This document shows positions 26,828-38,001 of a stretch of DNA of 64,000 nt, in pieces; positions within the stretch are counted from its first letter, which is position 1; the number at the start of each line of letters is the position of its first letter. A program made the translations under genes and the position numbers. This DNA comes from Haliea salexigens DSM 19537. Lineage in GTDB: Bacteria > Pseudomonadota > Gammaproteobacteria > Pseudomonadales > Halieaceae. The DNA lies in the NCBI RefSeq assembly GCF_000423125.1, contig NZ_AUHJ01000007.1, positions 62,001-126,000 on the forward strand. Reading direction: 5' to 3'. The notes under the pieces were generated by a model that ran no database searches, had not been told where the DNA came from, and saw nothing but the letters and a program-made list of their open reading frames with translations.

Positions 26828-27400
26828 TCAGGCCGCCGAGCGGAAGCCCACTGAGCCGCGCAGTTCGGCAAAGCGGCTGCGGGCCTGTTCCAGGCGCGCT
26901 TCCAGCTTCTTGCGGTCTTTCAGTGTGTCGAGTTGCTTGGGCAGCTCGATGTCGCCAATCATGTCTTTGGCGTCTTTCTCGATCTTGGTGCCACGCTTGA
27001 CCAGGTCAGCGTAGGCCACTTCTGCGGCCTTGCCGCGTGCATCCAGACGGGCCTGCAGCTTGTCGAGGCGATCCTGCATTTCGTCAAAGGCCTTGCCGTA
27101 GAAGCCCAGGCTGGCGAGGAATGCATTGCGGCTCACCGTGCGGGCGCGGTCGCCGAGGCGGGCGGCAGACTTCTCGGTTTCCTTGGTCACCTTGGTGGCG
27201 CGGCGCTTGTAGGTGCGGACTTTCTTTTCCGCTTTGGCCACAGTGCTCTTGCTGGCGGCGCGGCGTTTCGTGGGTGCCTTGCTGGCGGTGGCGGCTTTCT
27301 TCGGAGCAGCCTTGCGCTTGGCGGTCGCACGCTTGGGTGCCGCAGCCTGTGTAGATGCCGCAGTGCTGTTGGTAGCGGTGTTGGTGGTTTCGTCAGCCAT
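26828..27400 (-). CDS. Phasin with N-terminal Lys/Ala domain, PhaF-like
   Basis: 190-aa protein. The N-terminal half (about 20-75) is a Lys/Ala/Arg/Thr-rich, histone H1-like region (KRATAKRKAAPKKAA). The C-terminal half is a phasin domain (RNAFLASLGFYGKAFDEMQ and on to the helical end). This is the reverse order of the neighbouring phasin. PhaF proteins bind granules and nucleoid and help share granules between daughter cells. Strong SD (AAGGAG) before ATG 27400. Confidence 0.87.
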   Translation of the reverse strand: MADETTNTATNSTAASTQAAAPKRATAKRKAAPKKAATASKAPTKRRAASKSTVAKAEKKVRTYKRRATKVTKETEKSAARLGDRARTVSRNAFLASLGFYGKAFDEMQDRLDKLQARLDARGKAAEVAYADLVKRGTKIEKDAKDMIGDIELPKQLDTLKDRKKLEARLEQARSRFAELRGSVGFRSAA

Positions 27401-27624
27401 GTTTCTACTCCTTGTGAATTGAGTACGGTGCGTCTCTACACCGAACAGGGGGCAAGGTACCGAAGAAAATTAGAATGTTCCTACTAGAAGCGACAAATTG
27501 CCGTTTTCCGCATCCGCGGTCGGTTCCGGTGCGTAAATCCCGGAACAGGAGTAGCATTGCGCTGTCCAGATAATGTCTTCTTCACGGCGGTCGCAGGGTC
27601 GCTCAGTTGCCCATCAGGTGATAC

Positions 27625-28818
27625 ATGAATTGGAAAAACGCTCGCTCAGTCCTCGCGGCAGGGGCTGTCTTCGTTGTTGGCATTGTGCTGTCGTGGCTGC
27701 TGTTCACGGGAAAGTCTGCGCCTGAGCCGCAGGAGATGCCGGAACAGGCGGCGCCCATGGTCGACGTGATGACGGTCGACCCCACTCCACTCGCGCTGTC
27801 CGTGAGTACACAGGGCACGGTACAGCCACAGCGCGAGATCGACCTCGTGAGCCGTGTGGCGGGCCGGGTGGAGACCGTGGCGACGGATTTCGCTGCCGGC
27901 AGCTTTTTTCGTGAAGGCAGCCTCCTGGTGGGCATTGAGGATGTGGATTACCAGCTCTTGCTTGCGCGTATGGAGTCACAGGTAGCTGCCGCACGCCAGC
28001 GCGTTGCTGAAGAGGAGGGTCGTGCACTGCAGGCGAAGCGGGAGTGGCGCGACCTGGGCAACACGCAGGCAAACGCGCTGTTCCTGCGCGAACCGCAGCT
28101 GGCCTCAGCGCGGGCCGCGGTGCGCGCCGCCGAAGCGGAACTCGCGGCGGCTCAGCTGGACCTGGAGCGCACACGAATCACGGCCCCGTTTGATGGTCGC
28201 ATCAGCGAAAAATTTGTCGATGCTGGGCAGTATGTGGTGCCCGGCGCGCGCCTGGCCCGCGTGTATGCGACTGAGTTCATGGAGGTGCGCCTGCCGCTGA
28301 CGGACCGGCAGGTGGCGCTGATCGACCTGCCCTTGCACTTCCGCGCCGGCGACACGGCAGCGGTGCTGCCCGAGGTGCGGTTGCGTGCCACGTTCGGTGG
28401 GCGCGAGTGGTCCTGGCAGGGCAGTATAGTGCGCACCGACGCCAGCATCGACGCCCAGACACGCGTGGTTTACGCGGTAGCGGAAATCGCTGCACCGTTT
28501 GCCCCCGGGCCCGATGGTGATCGCCCTCCGCTGGTGCCCGGGCTGTTTGTGCATGCGACTATTGAAGGGCGCAGCCTGCCCGCGGTGGCGGGCCTGCCGC
28601 GCTCGGCGCTGCGCAGCGACGACACGGTGATGGTGGTGGATGCCCGGCAGCAGGTAGCCGCCAAGCCGGTATCCGTGCTGCAGAGCGAAGACGGGCAGGT
28701 ATGGGTGCAGGGGCTCACCCGGGGCGATCGGGTGATTGTCCGCGAGCCCACGGCCACGATTGCCGGCATGCGGGTCGAGATCAATGAAGTGGCGCGTGTC
28801 GCCGGTGCGGGGCGCTGA
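27625..28818 (+). CDS. RND efflux membrane-fusion protein
   Basis: 397-aa periplasmic adaptor (HlyD/AcrA type). One N-terminal membrane anchor (about 10-27), then the lipoyl halves (QGTVQPQREIDLVSRVAGRV and ERTRITAPFDGRISEKFVDAGQYV) flanking a helical hairpin (about 113-170), then beta-barrel domains. Next gene is the RND pump, two bases away, so the pair forms the inner-membrane part of a tripartite exporter. No outer-membrane TolC partner in the window. Confidence 0.93.
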   Translation: MNWKNARSVLAAGAVFVVGIVLSWLLFTGKSAPEPQEMPEQAAPMVDVMTVDPTPLALSVSTQGTVQPQREIDLVSRVAGRVETVATDFAAGSFFREGSLLVGIEDVDYQLLLARMESQVAAARQRVAEEEGRALQAKREWRDLGNTQANALFLREPQLASARAAVRAAEAELAAAQLDLERTRITAPFDGRISEKFVDAGQYVVPGARLARVYATEFMEVRLPLTDRQVALIDLPLHFRAGDTAAVLPEVRLRATFGGREWSWQGSIVRTDASIDAQTRVVYAVAEIAAPFAPGPDGDRPPLVPGLFVHATIEGRSLPAVAGLPRSALRSDDTVMVVDARQQVAAKPVSVLQSEDGQVWVQGLTRGDRVIVREPTATIAGMRVEINEVARVAGAGR

Positions 28819-28820
28819 GG

Positions 28821-31800
28821 ATGGGCGGTCCGGTTCGCTGGTTTATCCACAATCCCATTGCGGCAAACCTGCTGATGATTTTCCTGGTGGTAGGGGGGCT
28901 GCTCAGTGTCCCCGCGCTGGACAAGCAGTTCTTTCCGCAGATTGAACTCAACCGGGTGAGCATATCGCTGGTGTACCCCGGTGCCGGCCCGCGCGAAGTG
29001 GAGGAGCAGATCTGCGTGCGGGTGGAAGAGGCGGTGCACGACTTGAGCGGCGTGCGCGAGATTCGCTGTACCGCGCGTGAGGGCATGGGCACGGTGCTGG
29101 TCGAGGCAGAGCCGGACTACAACATGCAGCGCCTCTCGGCAGAGATCAAGACCCGGGTCGATGCCATCAACACCTTCCCGGTGGAGGCCGAGCGGCCTGT
29201 GGTCACCGAACTCGCGTACCGGCATTACATGGCGGCGGTATCGCTGGCCGGCAACCTCGGCGAGCGGGACCTGAAGCGTCTGGGGGAGCGGTTGCGCGAC
29301 GACCTGGCCGCGCAGTCCCATGTGTCGGTGGTGGAGCTGGATACGCCGCGGCCCTATGAGGTGTCGGTGGAGGTTTCCGAGTACACCCTGCGCCGCTACG
29401 GGCTCACCTTCAGTGATGTGGTTGCGGCCATTCGCGGCTCTTCCCTCAACCTGCCGGCCGGTGCGATCAAGGACGCCGGTGGCGATATACGCCTGCAGAC
29501 GCGTGGCCAGGCTTACGATCGCTTCGAGTTCGAACAGATCCCCGTCGTCACGGCGCGGGACGGCACACAGGTTCTGCTGCACGATGTGGCGACGGTGGTC
29601 GACGGTTTCGAAGACATTGACGTGCGCACCCGCTTCAACGACAAGCCCTCACACACCCTGCACGTATTTGTCACCTCCAACCCCGATACGTTAAAGACCA
29701 GCGAGGTTGTCCACCAGTGGGTGGAAGACACCCGCCCGGGACTGCCGCCGGGAGTGGAGTTGTCGGTATGGCGGGATTCCTCGGTGCCGTTCAAGGGGCG
29801 GGTAGACACCCTGCTGAAGAACGGTATCGGCGGCCTGGTGCTGGTGTTCCTGGTGCTGGTGCTGTTCCTGCGCCCGCGGCTGGCTATGTGGGTGTGCGTG
29901 GGTATCGGCGTCGCTTTTGTGGGCACGCTGTTCCTGCTGCAGTACACCAATACCAGCCTGAACATGATCTCGCTGTTCGCTTTCCTGCTGATACTGGGTA
30001 TTGTGGTGGATGACGCGATTATCGTGGGCGAATCCGTACACGCTCGCCAAGTGGCGGGTGAGCGCGGTATCGCCGGTGCTGTCAACGGCACCCAGGCAGT
30101 GATCAAGCCGGTGATGTACGCCGTGATCAGCACCATGATCTTCTTCGTACCGATGTTTTTCATGCCCGGGGACATGGCGCAGGCGGCGATGGCAATACCG
30201 TCCGTGGTGATTCTGGCCCTGGCCCTGTCGCTGATCGAGTGCCTGCTTATCCTGCCGCCGCACCTGGCGCACATGCCTCCGGTGAAGCCCAGTCGCTTCG
30301 CTTTTCTGCGGCGCCTGGAGCTGCAGCGGCTGCGGTTTGCCGATGGCATGACGCGGGTTGCCCGCCTGCGCTACCGTCCCTTCCTCGCCCTGTGCCTGCG
30401 TCACAACCTGTTGATCATGGCACTCTTTTTCGCGCTGCTGCTCATTAGCCTCGCCCTGTATGGTGGCGGCTGGCTGCGGTCTGCGTTCTTCCCCTCCATC
30501 AACTCCGACTATGTGGTGGCTGAAATCGAGCTGCCCGAGGGCGGAGCCTTCGCCGATACCTTGAGTGTGCTGCACCAGGTTGAGTCGGCGGCGCTGCAAA
30601 TCAAGCAGGAGTACAACGAGGACCCCCGTTATACGACCTTCGGCCCGGCAATTGGCCATATCGACTCCACGGGCAATGCCAATACGATAGAAGTGATCAT
30701 CGAGACCGTGTCCGATGACGTGGATACCGGCGAGCTTTCCGAGCGCTGGCGCGAGGCAATTGGTGACCTGGGGCCGGTGCAGGATTTCAACCTGGACTAC
30801 ACCATCAACGAAACCGGCAAGCCGATTCGCCTGGTGGCCACCGCCAATTCGCTGGATGATCTCAAGGCGGTGTCAGCCGCCTTGCGTGAGGTGCTGCAGT
30901 CCTATGAAGGCGTGTACAACGTGAACGACACGCTGCAGGACCCGCAGGAAGAAATTGTGCTGGGCCTGAAGCCGGCGGCAGAGAACCTGGGTATTACCCT
31001 CGCCGACCTGGCCAGGCAGGTGCGTGAGGCTTTCTACGGTGCCGAGGTGCAGCGCATTCCCCGCACGCGCGAGGATGTGCGGGTGATGGTACGTTATCCG
31101 GAAGCGGAGCGTTTGTCGGTAGACAATCTGCAGGAAATGCGCGTGCGCACCCCGGCGGGTGGCGAGGTGCCGTTCGCGACGGTTGCCGAGGTGCAGTACG
31201 AGCCGGGTTACCTGACCATTGATCGCCTGAACCGCAAGCGCACGCTGGAAGTTTCGGCGGAAGTGGTGCCCGGGAGTGTGGTGCCGCGCGCCGTGGTCGA
31301 CGCCATCCTGCGCGATCACCTGCCTCAGTGGAAGCGGCAGTTTCCGGGTCTCTCGCTGTCGCTGGATGGCGAGCTGCAGGAAGAATCAGCGTTCATGGAT
31401 GCCATGTTGAAATATCTGGTGCTGGCGATGCTGGTGATCTACGCCCTGATGGCGGTGCCTTTTCGTTCCTACTTCCAGCCGCTGCTGGTAATGACCGCGG
31501 TGCCGTTTGGCGTGATGGGGGCGATTTTCGGCCACTTCATCCTGAACTGGGAGGTGAGCATGTTCTCCTTCCTGGGCGTGATTGCCTGTGCCGGTGTTGT
31601 GGTCAACGATAACCTGGTGCTTATCGATCGCATCAATCAACTGCGGGCGGCGGGGCACCCAGTGCTCAGGGCGCTGTTGCAGGCCGGAGAAGACCGCTTC
31701 AGGCCGATTATTCTCACCTCTCTGACCACCTTCGTGGGCCTCTTGCCCATCATGGCCGAGACCAGTGTGCAGGCGCAGTTCCTGATTCCGATGGTGACAT

Positions 31801-31946
31801 CGCTGGCCTTCGGTGTGCTCTTCGCCACTGGCGTTACGCTGTTGTTGGTGCCCTGCCTGTATCTGGTGGGTGAGCAGATAGGCGCAAGTGTGCTGCACCG
31901 CCGGCAGCGGTTACAGGATATGGTCGACCCGGTGCAGGGCCGGTAA
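28821..31946 (+). CDS. RND efflux pump, inner-membrane subunit
   Basis: 1041-aa proton-driven exporter with 12 helices and two large periplasmic loops. The N-terminus (GPVRWFIHNPIAANLLMIF) and the paired Asp in helix 4 (GIVVDDAIIVGE, residues 397-398) used for proton coupling are present. The first loop has PGAGPREVEEQI. The closest type is the HAE/MMPL-like group of RND pumps such as MexF-like or metal-independent exporters; the substrate cannot be read from sequence. It follows its fusion protein directly. Confidence 0.93.
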   Translation: MGGPVRWFIHNPIAANLLMIFLVVGGLLSVPALDKQFFPQIELNRVSISLVYPGAGPREVEEQICVRVEEAVHDLSGVREIRCTAREGMGTVLVEAEPDYNMQRLSAEIKTRVDAINTFPVEAERPVVTELAYRHYMAAVSLAGNLGERDLKRLGERLRDDLAAQSHVSVVELDTPRPYEVSVEVSEYTLRRYGLTFSDVVAAIRGSSLNLPAGAIKDAGGDIRLQTRGQAYDRFEFEQIPVVTARDGTQVLLHDVATVVDGFEDIDVRTRFNDKPSHTLHVFVTSNPDTLKTSEVVHQWVEDTRPGLPPGVELSVWRDSSVPFKGRVDTLLKNGIGGLVLVFLVLVLFLRPRLAMWVCVGIGVAFVGTLFLLQYTNTSLNMISLFAFLLILGIVVDDAIIVGESVHARQVAGERGIAGAVNGTQAVIKPVMYAVISTMIFFVPMFFMPGDMAQAAMAIPSVVILALALSLIECLLILPPHLAHMPPVKPSRFAFLRRLELQRLRFADGMTRVARLRYRPFLALCLRHNLLIMALFFALLLISLALYGGGWLRSAFFPSINSDYVVAEIELPEGGAFADTLSVLHQVESAALQIKQEYNEDPRYTTFGPAIGHIDSTGNANTIEVIIETVSDDVDTGELSERWREAIGDLGPVQDFNLDYTINETGKPIRLVATANSLDDLKAVSAALREVLQSYEGVYNVNDTLQDPQEEIVLGLKPAAENLGITLADLARQVREAFYGAEVQRIPRTREDVRVMVRYPEAERLSVDNLQEMRVRTPAGGEVPFATVAEVQYEPGYLTIDRLNRKRTLEVSAEVVPGSVVPRAVVDAILRDHLPQWKRQFPGLSLSLDGELQEESAFMDAMLKYLVLAMLVIYALMAVPFRSYFQPLLVMTAVPFGVMGAIFGHFILNWEVSMFSFLGVIACAGVVVNDNLVLIDRINQLRAAGHPVLRALLQAGEDRFRPIILTSLTTFVGLLPIMAETSVQAQFLIPMVTSLAFGVLFATGVTLLLVPCLYLVGEQIGASVLHRRQRLQDMVDPVQGR

Positions 31947-31998
31947 CAGGGGGGGTGCCGGCACAACGGCGCGTTGGCGCCGCGTGCCGGCAGCAGGC

Positions 31999-33558
<1,560 letters not shown>

Positions 33559-33704
33559 GGTGAGTCCTGTGTTCCTGCTGCTCGGTGCAGCCCGCCGCTG
33601 TGGGCAGAGTTGCCTCTAGGGGTCTTTCAGGGGGTGGCATTATGTCAGAATCCCCGGGGTATGCGAACCGCATTATGGAAAATTTCGGCGATCGTCGGCG
33701 AGCT

Positions 33705-34601
33705 TCAGTGGACGGTGCCTGACGGGCCTGCCTGCAGCAGGTCCTGCAGCCCCTCCCGGTCGAAACGGTATTGCTGGTTACAGAACTCGCAATCGACCTC
33801 GACGTGGCCCTGTTCGGCGAGTATCTCCTCCAGTTCACGGGGCGGCAGCGCGGCGAGTGCGTTGCGGCTGCGCTGTAGCGAGCAGCTGCAGTGGAAGCGC
33901 ACTGCCCGTGGCTCGAACAGGCGTACGGGGTCTTCGTGGTAGAGGCGGTGCAGCAGGGTTTCCGGTGCCAGCTGCAACAGCTCATCCCCGCTCAAGGTGG
34001 CGGCCAGGGTGCTGGCATGTTGCCACTGCAGCGCGCGCTGGTCTGCGCTGCGCTGGAGTTGGGCGGGAAGTTGCTGTAGCAGCAGCCCCGCAGCGTGTTG
34101 ACCATCGCTGGCCAGCCAGAGGCGCGTCTGCAACTGTTCCGACTGCTCGAAATAGGCATCCAGGCTCGCTGCCAGCGAGTTCTCGGACAGTGGCACGATC
34201 CCCTGGTAGGGCTTGCCCCGCAGCGGCTCAATGGTAATGGCGAGCACCCCGCCTGCGAGAAGCTGGCTGAATTCCCCGGACGTGGCGTGCTGGGCGCCGC
34301 GCGCAATCCCGCGTACCAGCAGCTGGTCACTGCACTCTGCCATGAGCAGCGGCACCTCGCCCTCACTGCGTGCCTGCAGCACCAAACGCCCCTCGAACTT
34401 GAGCGTCGTGCTGAGCAGGGTGGCGGCAGCGAGGAACTCGCCGAGCAGCCGGGAGACACCGGGAGCGTACTGGTGAACCGCCAGCAAATCCGCAAGGGTG
34501 TGGTCCAGCTGCACGATTTCACCGCGAATGTCGGCATCGTCAAAGAGGAAGCGTTGGCTTTGATCGGCGTCGGTCTGGGGGGTGTCCGGGGTGTCATTCA
34601 T
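33705..34601 (-). CDS. hslO: Redox-regulated chaperone Hsp33
   Basis: 298-aa holdase turned on by oxidation of its zinc centre. The four zinc Cys are present as CSC (238, 240) and CEFC (271, 274). The N-terminal core is seen in DHTLADLLAVHQYAP and LLGEFLAAATLLS. The gap of 146 bases to pckA carries no gene. Confidence 0.96.
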   Translation of the reverse strand: MNDTPDTPQTDADQSQRFLFDDADIRGEIVQLDHTLADLLAVHQYAPGVSRLLGEFLAAATLLSTTLKFEGRLVLQARSEGEVPLLMAECSDQLLVRGIARGAQHATSGEFSQLLAGGVLAITIEPLRGKPYQGIVPLSENSLAASLDAYFEQSEQLQTRLWLASDGQHAAGLLLQQLPAQLQRSADQRALQWQHASTLAATLSGDELLQLAPETLLHRLYHEDPVRLFEPRAVRFHCSCSLQRSRNALAALPPRELEEILAEQGHVEVDCEFCNQQYRFDREGLQDLLQAGPSGTVH

Positions 34602-34719
34602 GGGGCAAGTGTAATCCTTTTGCCGTCATTGGGCTGGCCATGGCGGCGGGTGGCTGAGTGTGGGGTTGCGGGGCAGGTTTAGTATTTGAGGCCGCAGGGG
34701 GCTATTTTAAAGCTTACCG

Positions 34720-34731
34720 TGACCCGGGTCA
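34720..34731. promoter_or_regulatory. 12-bp palindrome upstream of the LLM oxidoreductase
   Basis: TGACCCGGGTCA, a perfect palindrome 75 bases before the gene start in the hslO-LLM divergent region. Candidate operator; the cognate regulator is unknown. The rest of the 205-base gap shows an AT-rich patch (CTATTTTAAAG) just upstream. Confidence 0.4.
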
Positions 34732-34806
34732 TCCGCCGGAGTACAGTCATCGTACTTCTCAGGTGGCCGCACGGGTGGTCACATTACAATAGACAGGAGC
34801 GCCATA

Positions 34807-35673
34807 ATGAGATTCAGCTACCAGATCGGCATGTGTGAGGCCGATCACTATGTCCCGCTGGCCAAGGCCGCAGAGCAGGCAGGCTACGATGGCCTGACCA
34901 TCCCCGACAGTATTTGCTACCCGCAGGAAGCCAGTTCGAAATATCCTTACAACAAGGATGGTAGCCGTGAGTTTCTGGAAAGCGTGCCCTTTCTTGAAAG
35001 CCTGATTGCGGTAGCGGGCATGGCGACCGTAACCGAGAAGATTCGCTTCGCTACCTTTGTCTACAAGGTGGCTGTGCGCCAGGCGGCCATTGTCGCCAAG
35101 CAGGTGCAGAGCATACAGGCGCTCTCGAACAACCGCTTCGACTTCGGGGTGGGTATCAGCCCCTGGGAAGAAGACTTCGCGGTTTGCGACGTGCCCTGGG
35201 AAAAGCGCGGCCTGCGTCTGGACGAGCAGATCGACATCATCCGTGGTCTGGAGAGTGGCGAGTTCTTCGGTTACAAGGGTGAAATCCACAACATGCCGGC
35301 GATCAAGATGACGCCGAAACCCACCGCGCCTACGCCCATTCTGGTGGGTGGCCACGCCGAGCCCGCGCTGCGCCGCGCGGCCACAGTTGGCGATGGCTGG
35401 ATGTGCGCCGGGGCCGACATGCAGCAGCTTGAGTCCTACATTCGTCGCCTCAATGAATTGCGCGACGAGCACGGTACCCGCGATCGGCCGTTCCGCATCT
35501 TCACCACCGGGCAGGATGCCTTTACTCGCGAGGGCATCGAAAAGCTGGAAAGCATTGGTGTGACCGACGTGGTGATTGGCTTCCGCAATGTCTATGAGCT
35601 GGAAGAAGACAAGCCGCTGGAGGAGAAAATTGCCATGTTGAACTGGTACGCCGGCGAGTTCATCAACAACTGA
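34807..35673 (+). CDS. LLM-class flavin-dependent oxidoreductase
   Basis: 288-aa TIM-barrel protein of the luciferase-like/F420-type group (TIGR03619-like). Conserved segments include GYDGLTIPDS, RFDFGVGISPW, and TPILVGGHAEPALRRAA. Uses FMN or F420; substrate unknown. SD AGGAG lies just before ATG 34807. Confidence 0.87.
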   Translation: MRFSYQIGMCEADHYVPLAKAAEQAGYDGLTIPDSICYPQEASSKYPYNKDGSREFLESVPFLESLIAVAGMATVTEKIRFATFVYKVAVRQAAIVAKQVQSIQALSNNRFDFGVGISPWEEDFAVCDVPWEKRGLRLDEQIDIIRGLESGEFFGYKGEIHNMPAIKMTPKPTAPTPILVGGHAEPALRRAATVGDGWMCAGADMQQLESYIRRLNELRDEHGTRDRPFRIFTTGQDAFTREGIEKLESIGVTDVVIGFRNVYELEEDKPLEEKIAMLNWYAGEFINN

Positions 35674-35756
35674 GCGCGCCCGCAGGGGCGCTGCGGCGCC
35701 CCGTAGGCGCGAGCTGGCGGATGCGCTAAAGTGCGCGCTTTTCCGCGGCCTTCGCC

Positions 35757-36632
35757 ATGAATAATCTGCTGCTCTACGCCATTACGGTGGTGATCTGGGG
35801 TTCCACCTGGATCGCCATCAAGTTCCAGCTGGGCACAGTCGCACCCATGGTGTCCATTGCGCACCGTTCCATGCTCGCTGCGCTGCTTATTTTCCTCTAC
35901 CTCATCCTGCGTCGCCGCCTGACACCGTTGTCACGGCGCGACCACGTGATGGTGTTTTTCCAGGGGCTTTGCCTGTTCAGCGGCAATTATCTCTTTATCT
36001 ATCCTGCCAGTGAGCACCTGGCCAGCGGTCTGGTGGCGGTGGTGTTCTCGACCCAGGTGGTGCTGAACATGGTCAATGGTGCGATCTTCCTGCGCTTGCC
36101 GATCAGCGGTCTGGTGGCCCTGGGGGCCGGCATTGGGCTGGTGGGCATGGTGGGGGTATTCATGCCGCAGCTGGAGAGCTTCACCTTTGATGATGCCGGT
36201 TTTCGCGCGTTGCTGCTGTGTTTTGCCGGCACCTGCTGTGCGTCTTTCGGCAATATTTTCGCCGCACGCAACAGCCGGGATGGCTTGCCGGTGCTGGTGT
36301 GCAATGCATGGGGCATGCTTTACGGTGCTCTCGCCCTGTACGCATCGGCCCTGCTGCTGGGGGTCCCGATCACCGTCGACTGGCAGATCAGCTACCTGAG
36401 TTCGCTGCTGTACCTGGCGGTGTTTGGCTCGGTGGTGGCCTTCTGGGCCTACGTCACGCTCATTGGTAACATTGGCCCGGGCCGGGCGGCGTACAGCTCG
36501 CTGCTGTTTCCGGTGGTCGCGCTGTTGATTTCCACGGTGTTCGAGGACTACCACTGGACACTGCTGGGCCTGGCCGGTTTTGGCCTGGTGCTGGCGGGCA
36601 ACTGGCTGGTCATGCGCCGGGGCTCGGCGTAA
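35757..36632 (+). CDS. DMT-family (EamA) exporter
   Basis: 291-aa membrane protein with about ten helices in two EamA repeats (first: VIWGSTWIAIKFQLG; second starting near residue 150). Drug/metabolite exporter superfamily; substrate unknown. The ATG at 35757 starts directly at helix 1. Confidence 0.86.
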   Translation: MNNLLLYAITVVIWGSTWIAIKFQLGTVAPMVSIAHRSMLAALLIFLYLILRRRLTPLSRRDHVMVFFQGLCLFSGNYLFIYPASEHLASGLVAVVFSTQVVLNMVNGAIFLRLPISGLVALGAGIGLVGMVGVFMPQLESFTFDDAGFRALLLCFAGTCCASFGNIFAARNSRDGLPVLVCNAWGMLYGALALYASALLLGVPITVDWQISYLSSLLYLAVFGSVVAFWAYVTLIGNIGPGRAAYSSLLFPVVALLISTVFEDYHWTLLGLAGFGLVLAGNWLVMRRGSA

Positions 36633-36662
36633 TCTTGGGTTTACACAGACAGGCATGCAATC

Positions 36663-36938
36663 ATGGCGGGATTCCGGCTGACCAAACCTTACACCATGCC
36701 CAAGGAGGATCTGCGTCAGGCGGCGCAGCGCCTCGCGGACAGGTTGGAACGCGAACACGGCGTGCGCTCCCGCTGGGAGGGTGACAGCGTGCGCATGAAA
36801 GGCGGCGGCATCGATGGCAAGCTCTCCTTCCACGATGGCCTGGTCGATGTGTCCGTGCAGCTGGGGCTGCTGGCGTCGGCGTTCCAGCGGCCCCTGCGTG
36901 CCGAAGTCCAACGCTACCTCGATGAAATGATCAGTTGA
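36663..36938 (+). CDS. Polyhydroxyalkanoic acid system family protein
   Basis: 91-aa protein of the PHA_gran_rgn/TIGR02610 type: AQRLADRLEREHGV and RMKGGGIDGKLSF, with a C-terminal QRPLRAEVQRYLDEMI. Members occur in PHA producers; exact role unclear. It sits 8 kb from the phasins, and its last bases overlap the patatin gene on the other strand. Confidence 0.78.
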   Translation: MAGFRLTKPYTMPKEDLRQAAQRLADRLEREHGVRSRWEGDSVRMKGGGIDGKLSFHDGLVDVSVQLGLLASAFQRPLRAEVQRYLDEMIS

Positions 36939-38001
36939 GCAGCGTCGCACCTGCCAGCGGGTCCGGCCCCGCCAACAGCGTCTGAAATTCCTCTGCAAGC
37001 GCCTCGCTGCGCGCAATGCACTCGCGCCACACGGCAACACGCGCCGCCGTGGCCAGACGGGTGAAATCCCTGCGGTCCGGAATCTTGCCACCCGGCAATG
37101 AGGCGACAAATTCCGGGGTTGGGCATAGCAGGACCAGGTCGTCCAGCGCATCGAGCCCCGACCGGCGCCAGGGCAGGAACTTGTCGAACCAGCCGGGGGT
37201 GAGGTCGGCGCGAAAGTGCGGGTAGAGAATCAGCCCGGTACCGCGGTAGTGGCGCAGGTCGAAGTGGTAATCAATGATGCCGCCATCCCAGTAGTGGCCT
37301 GCGGGTGCGCCGGCGATGTCGCGCTCGCCCGCCAGCACAAAGGGAATCGAGCCACTGGCCTGCAGGGCGAGGGCGACTGTGGCGGGTCGCAGCGGAGTGT
37401 AGGTGGTGTTGAAGTCCGTCAGGGAAAGCTGGGGAGCTGGTTGCTCGCCGCTGTGGAACACCACGCGCTGGAAACTGGCACCCAGCAATCGGCGGTGGAC
37501 GCTATTGCCGAGGGCGGCAGCCCCCATGGCGGCACCGAGCAATGCCGGTTGCCTGGCGCCTGCCGGGCCTCTGCCGCGGGCAGTCACAATATGGGTGCGC
37601 CAGCGCGGGTGGCTGGCCAGTGCGGTGCTGCCCTCGGCACCCAGCAGCGCGGCCAGTATCTGCGCACTGGCGGCGCTGATTTCATCGGGCGGCGGCCTGG
37701 CGCTGTAAGCCTGCTCCAGATAGGCCTGTTGAAAGCGCTCCAGCGCCGCTACCGGGTCTGGCTGCGCCAGGCAGGCGTGGCGCCAGGAGCCGATGGATGA
37801 CCCGAGCAGCGACAGCGGGCGCTGGCCGCGTTGCAGGAAGTCGCCGAACAGCACGCGATCCAGCTGGCTCAGCACCAGCCATTTGGGCCCCCCGGATGCG
37901 CCCAGCAGCAGGCTGAAATGATCCGGGTGCCAGCCGTCCTCGCGCAGGCGCTGTGCCGCGCGTCGCCCCAGGTAAACGGCGAGTGAGCGCTTAGCGTTCA
38001 C
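36931..38001 (-). CDS. Patatin-like phospholipase
   Basis: 356-aa putative acyl hydrolase. The oxyanion motif GASGGPKW (34-41), nucleophile serine in GSSIGSW (Ser69) and later DGG (YWDGGIID) form the patatin Ser-Asp dyad. I chose GTG 38001, which overlaps the AraC stop by 11 bases and has GGGAGG six bases upstream, so it is translated in line with the regulator. Confidence 0.84.
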   Translation of the reverse strand: MNAKRSLAVYLGRRAAQRLREDGWHPDHFSLLLGASGGPKWLVLSQLDRVLFGDFLQRGQRPLSLLGSSIGSWRHACLAQPDPVAALERFQQAYLEQAYSARPPPDEISAASAQILAALLGAEGSTALASHPRWRTHIVTARGRGPAGARQPALLGAAMGAAALGNSVHRRLLGASFQRVVFHSGEQPAPQLSLTDFNTTYTPLRPATVALALQASGSIPFVLAGERDIAGAPAGHYWDGGIIDYHFDLRHYRGTGLILYPHFRADLTPGWFDKFLPWRRSGLDALDDLVLLCPTPEFVASLPGGKIPDRRDFTRLATAARVAVWRECIARSEALAEEFQTLLAGPDPLAGATLLN

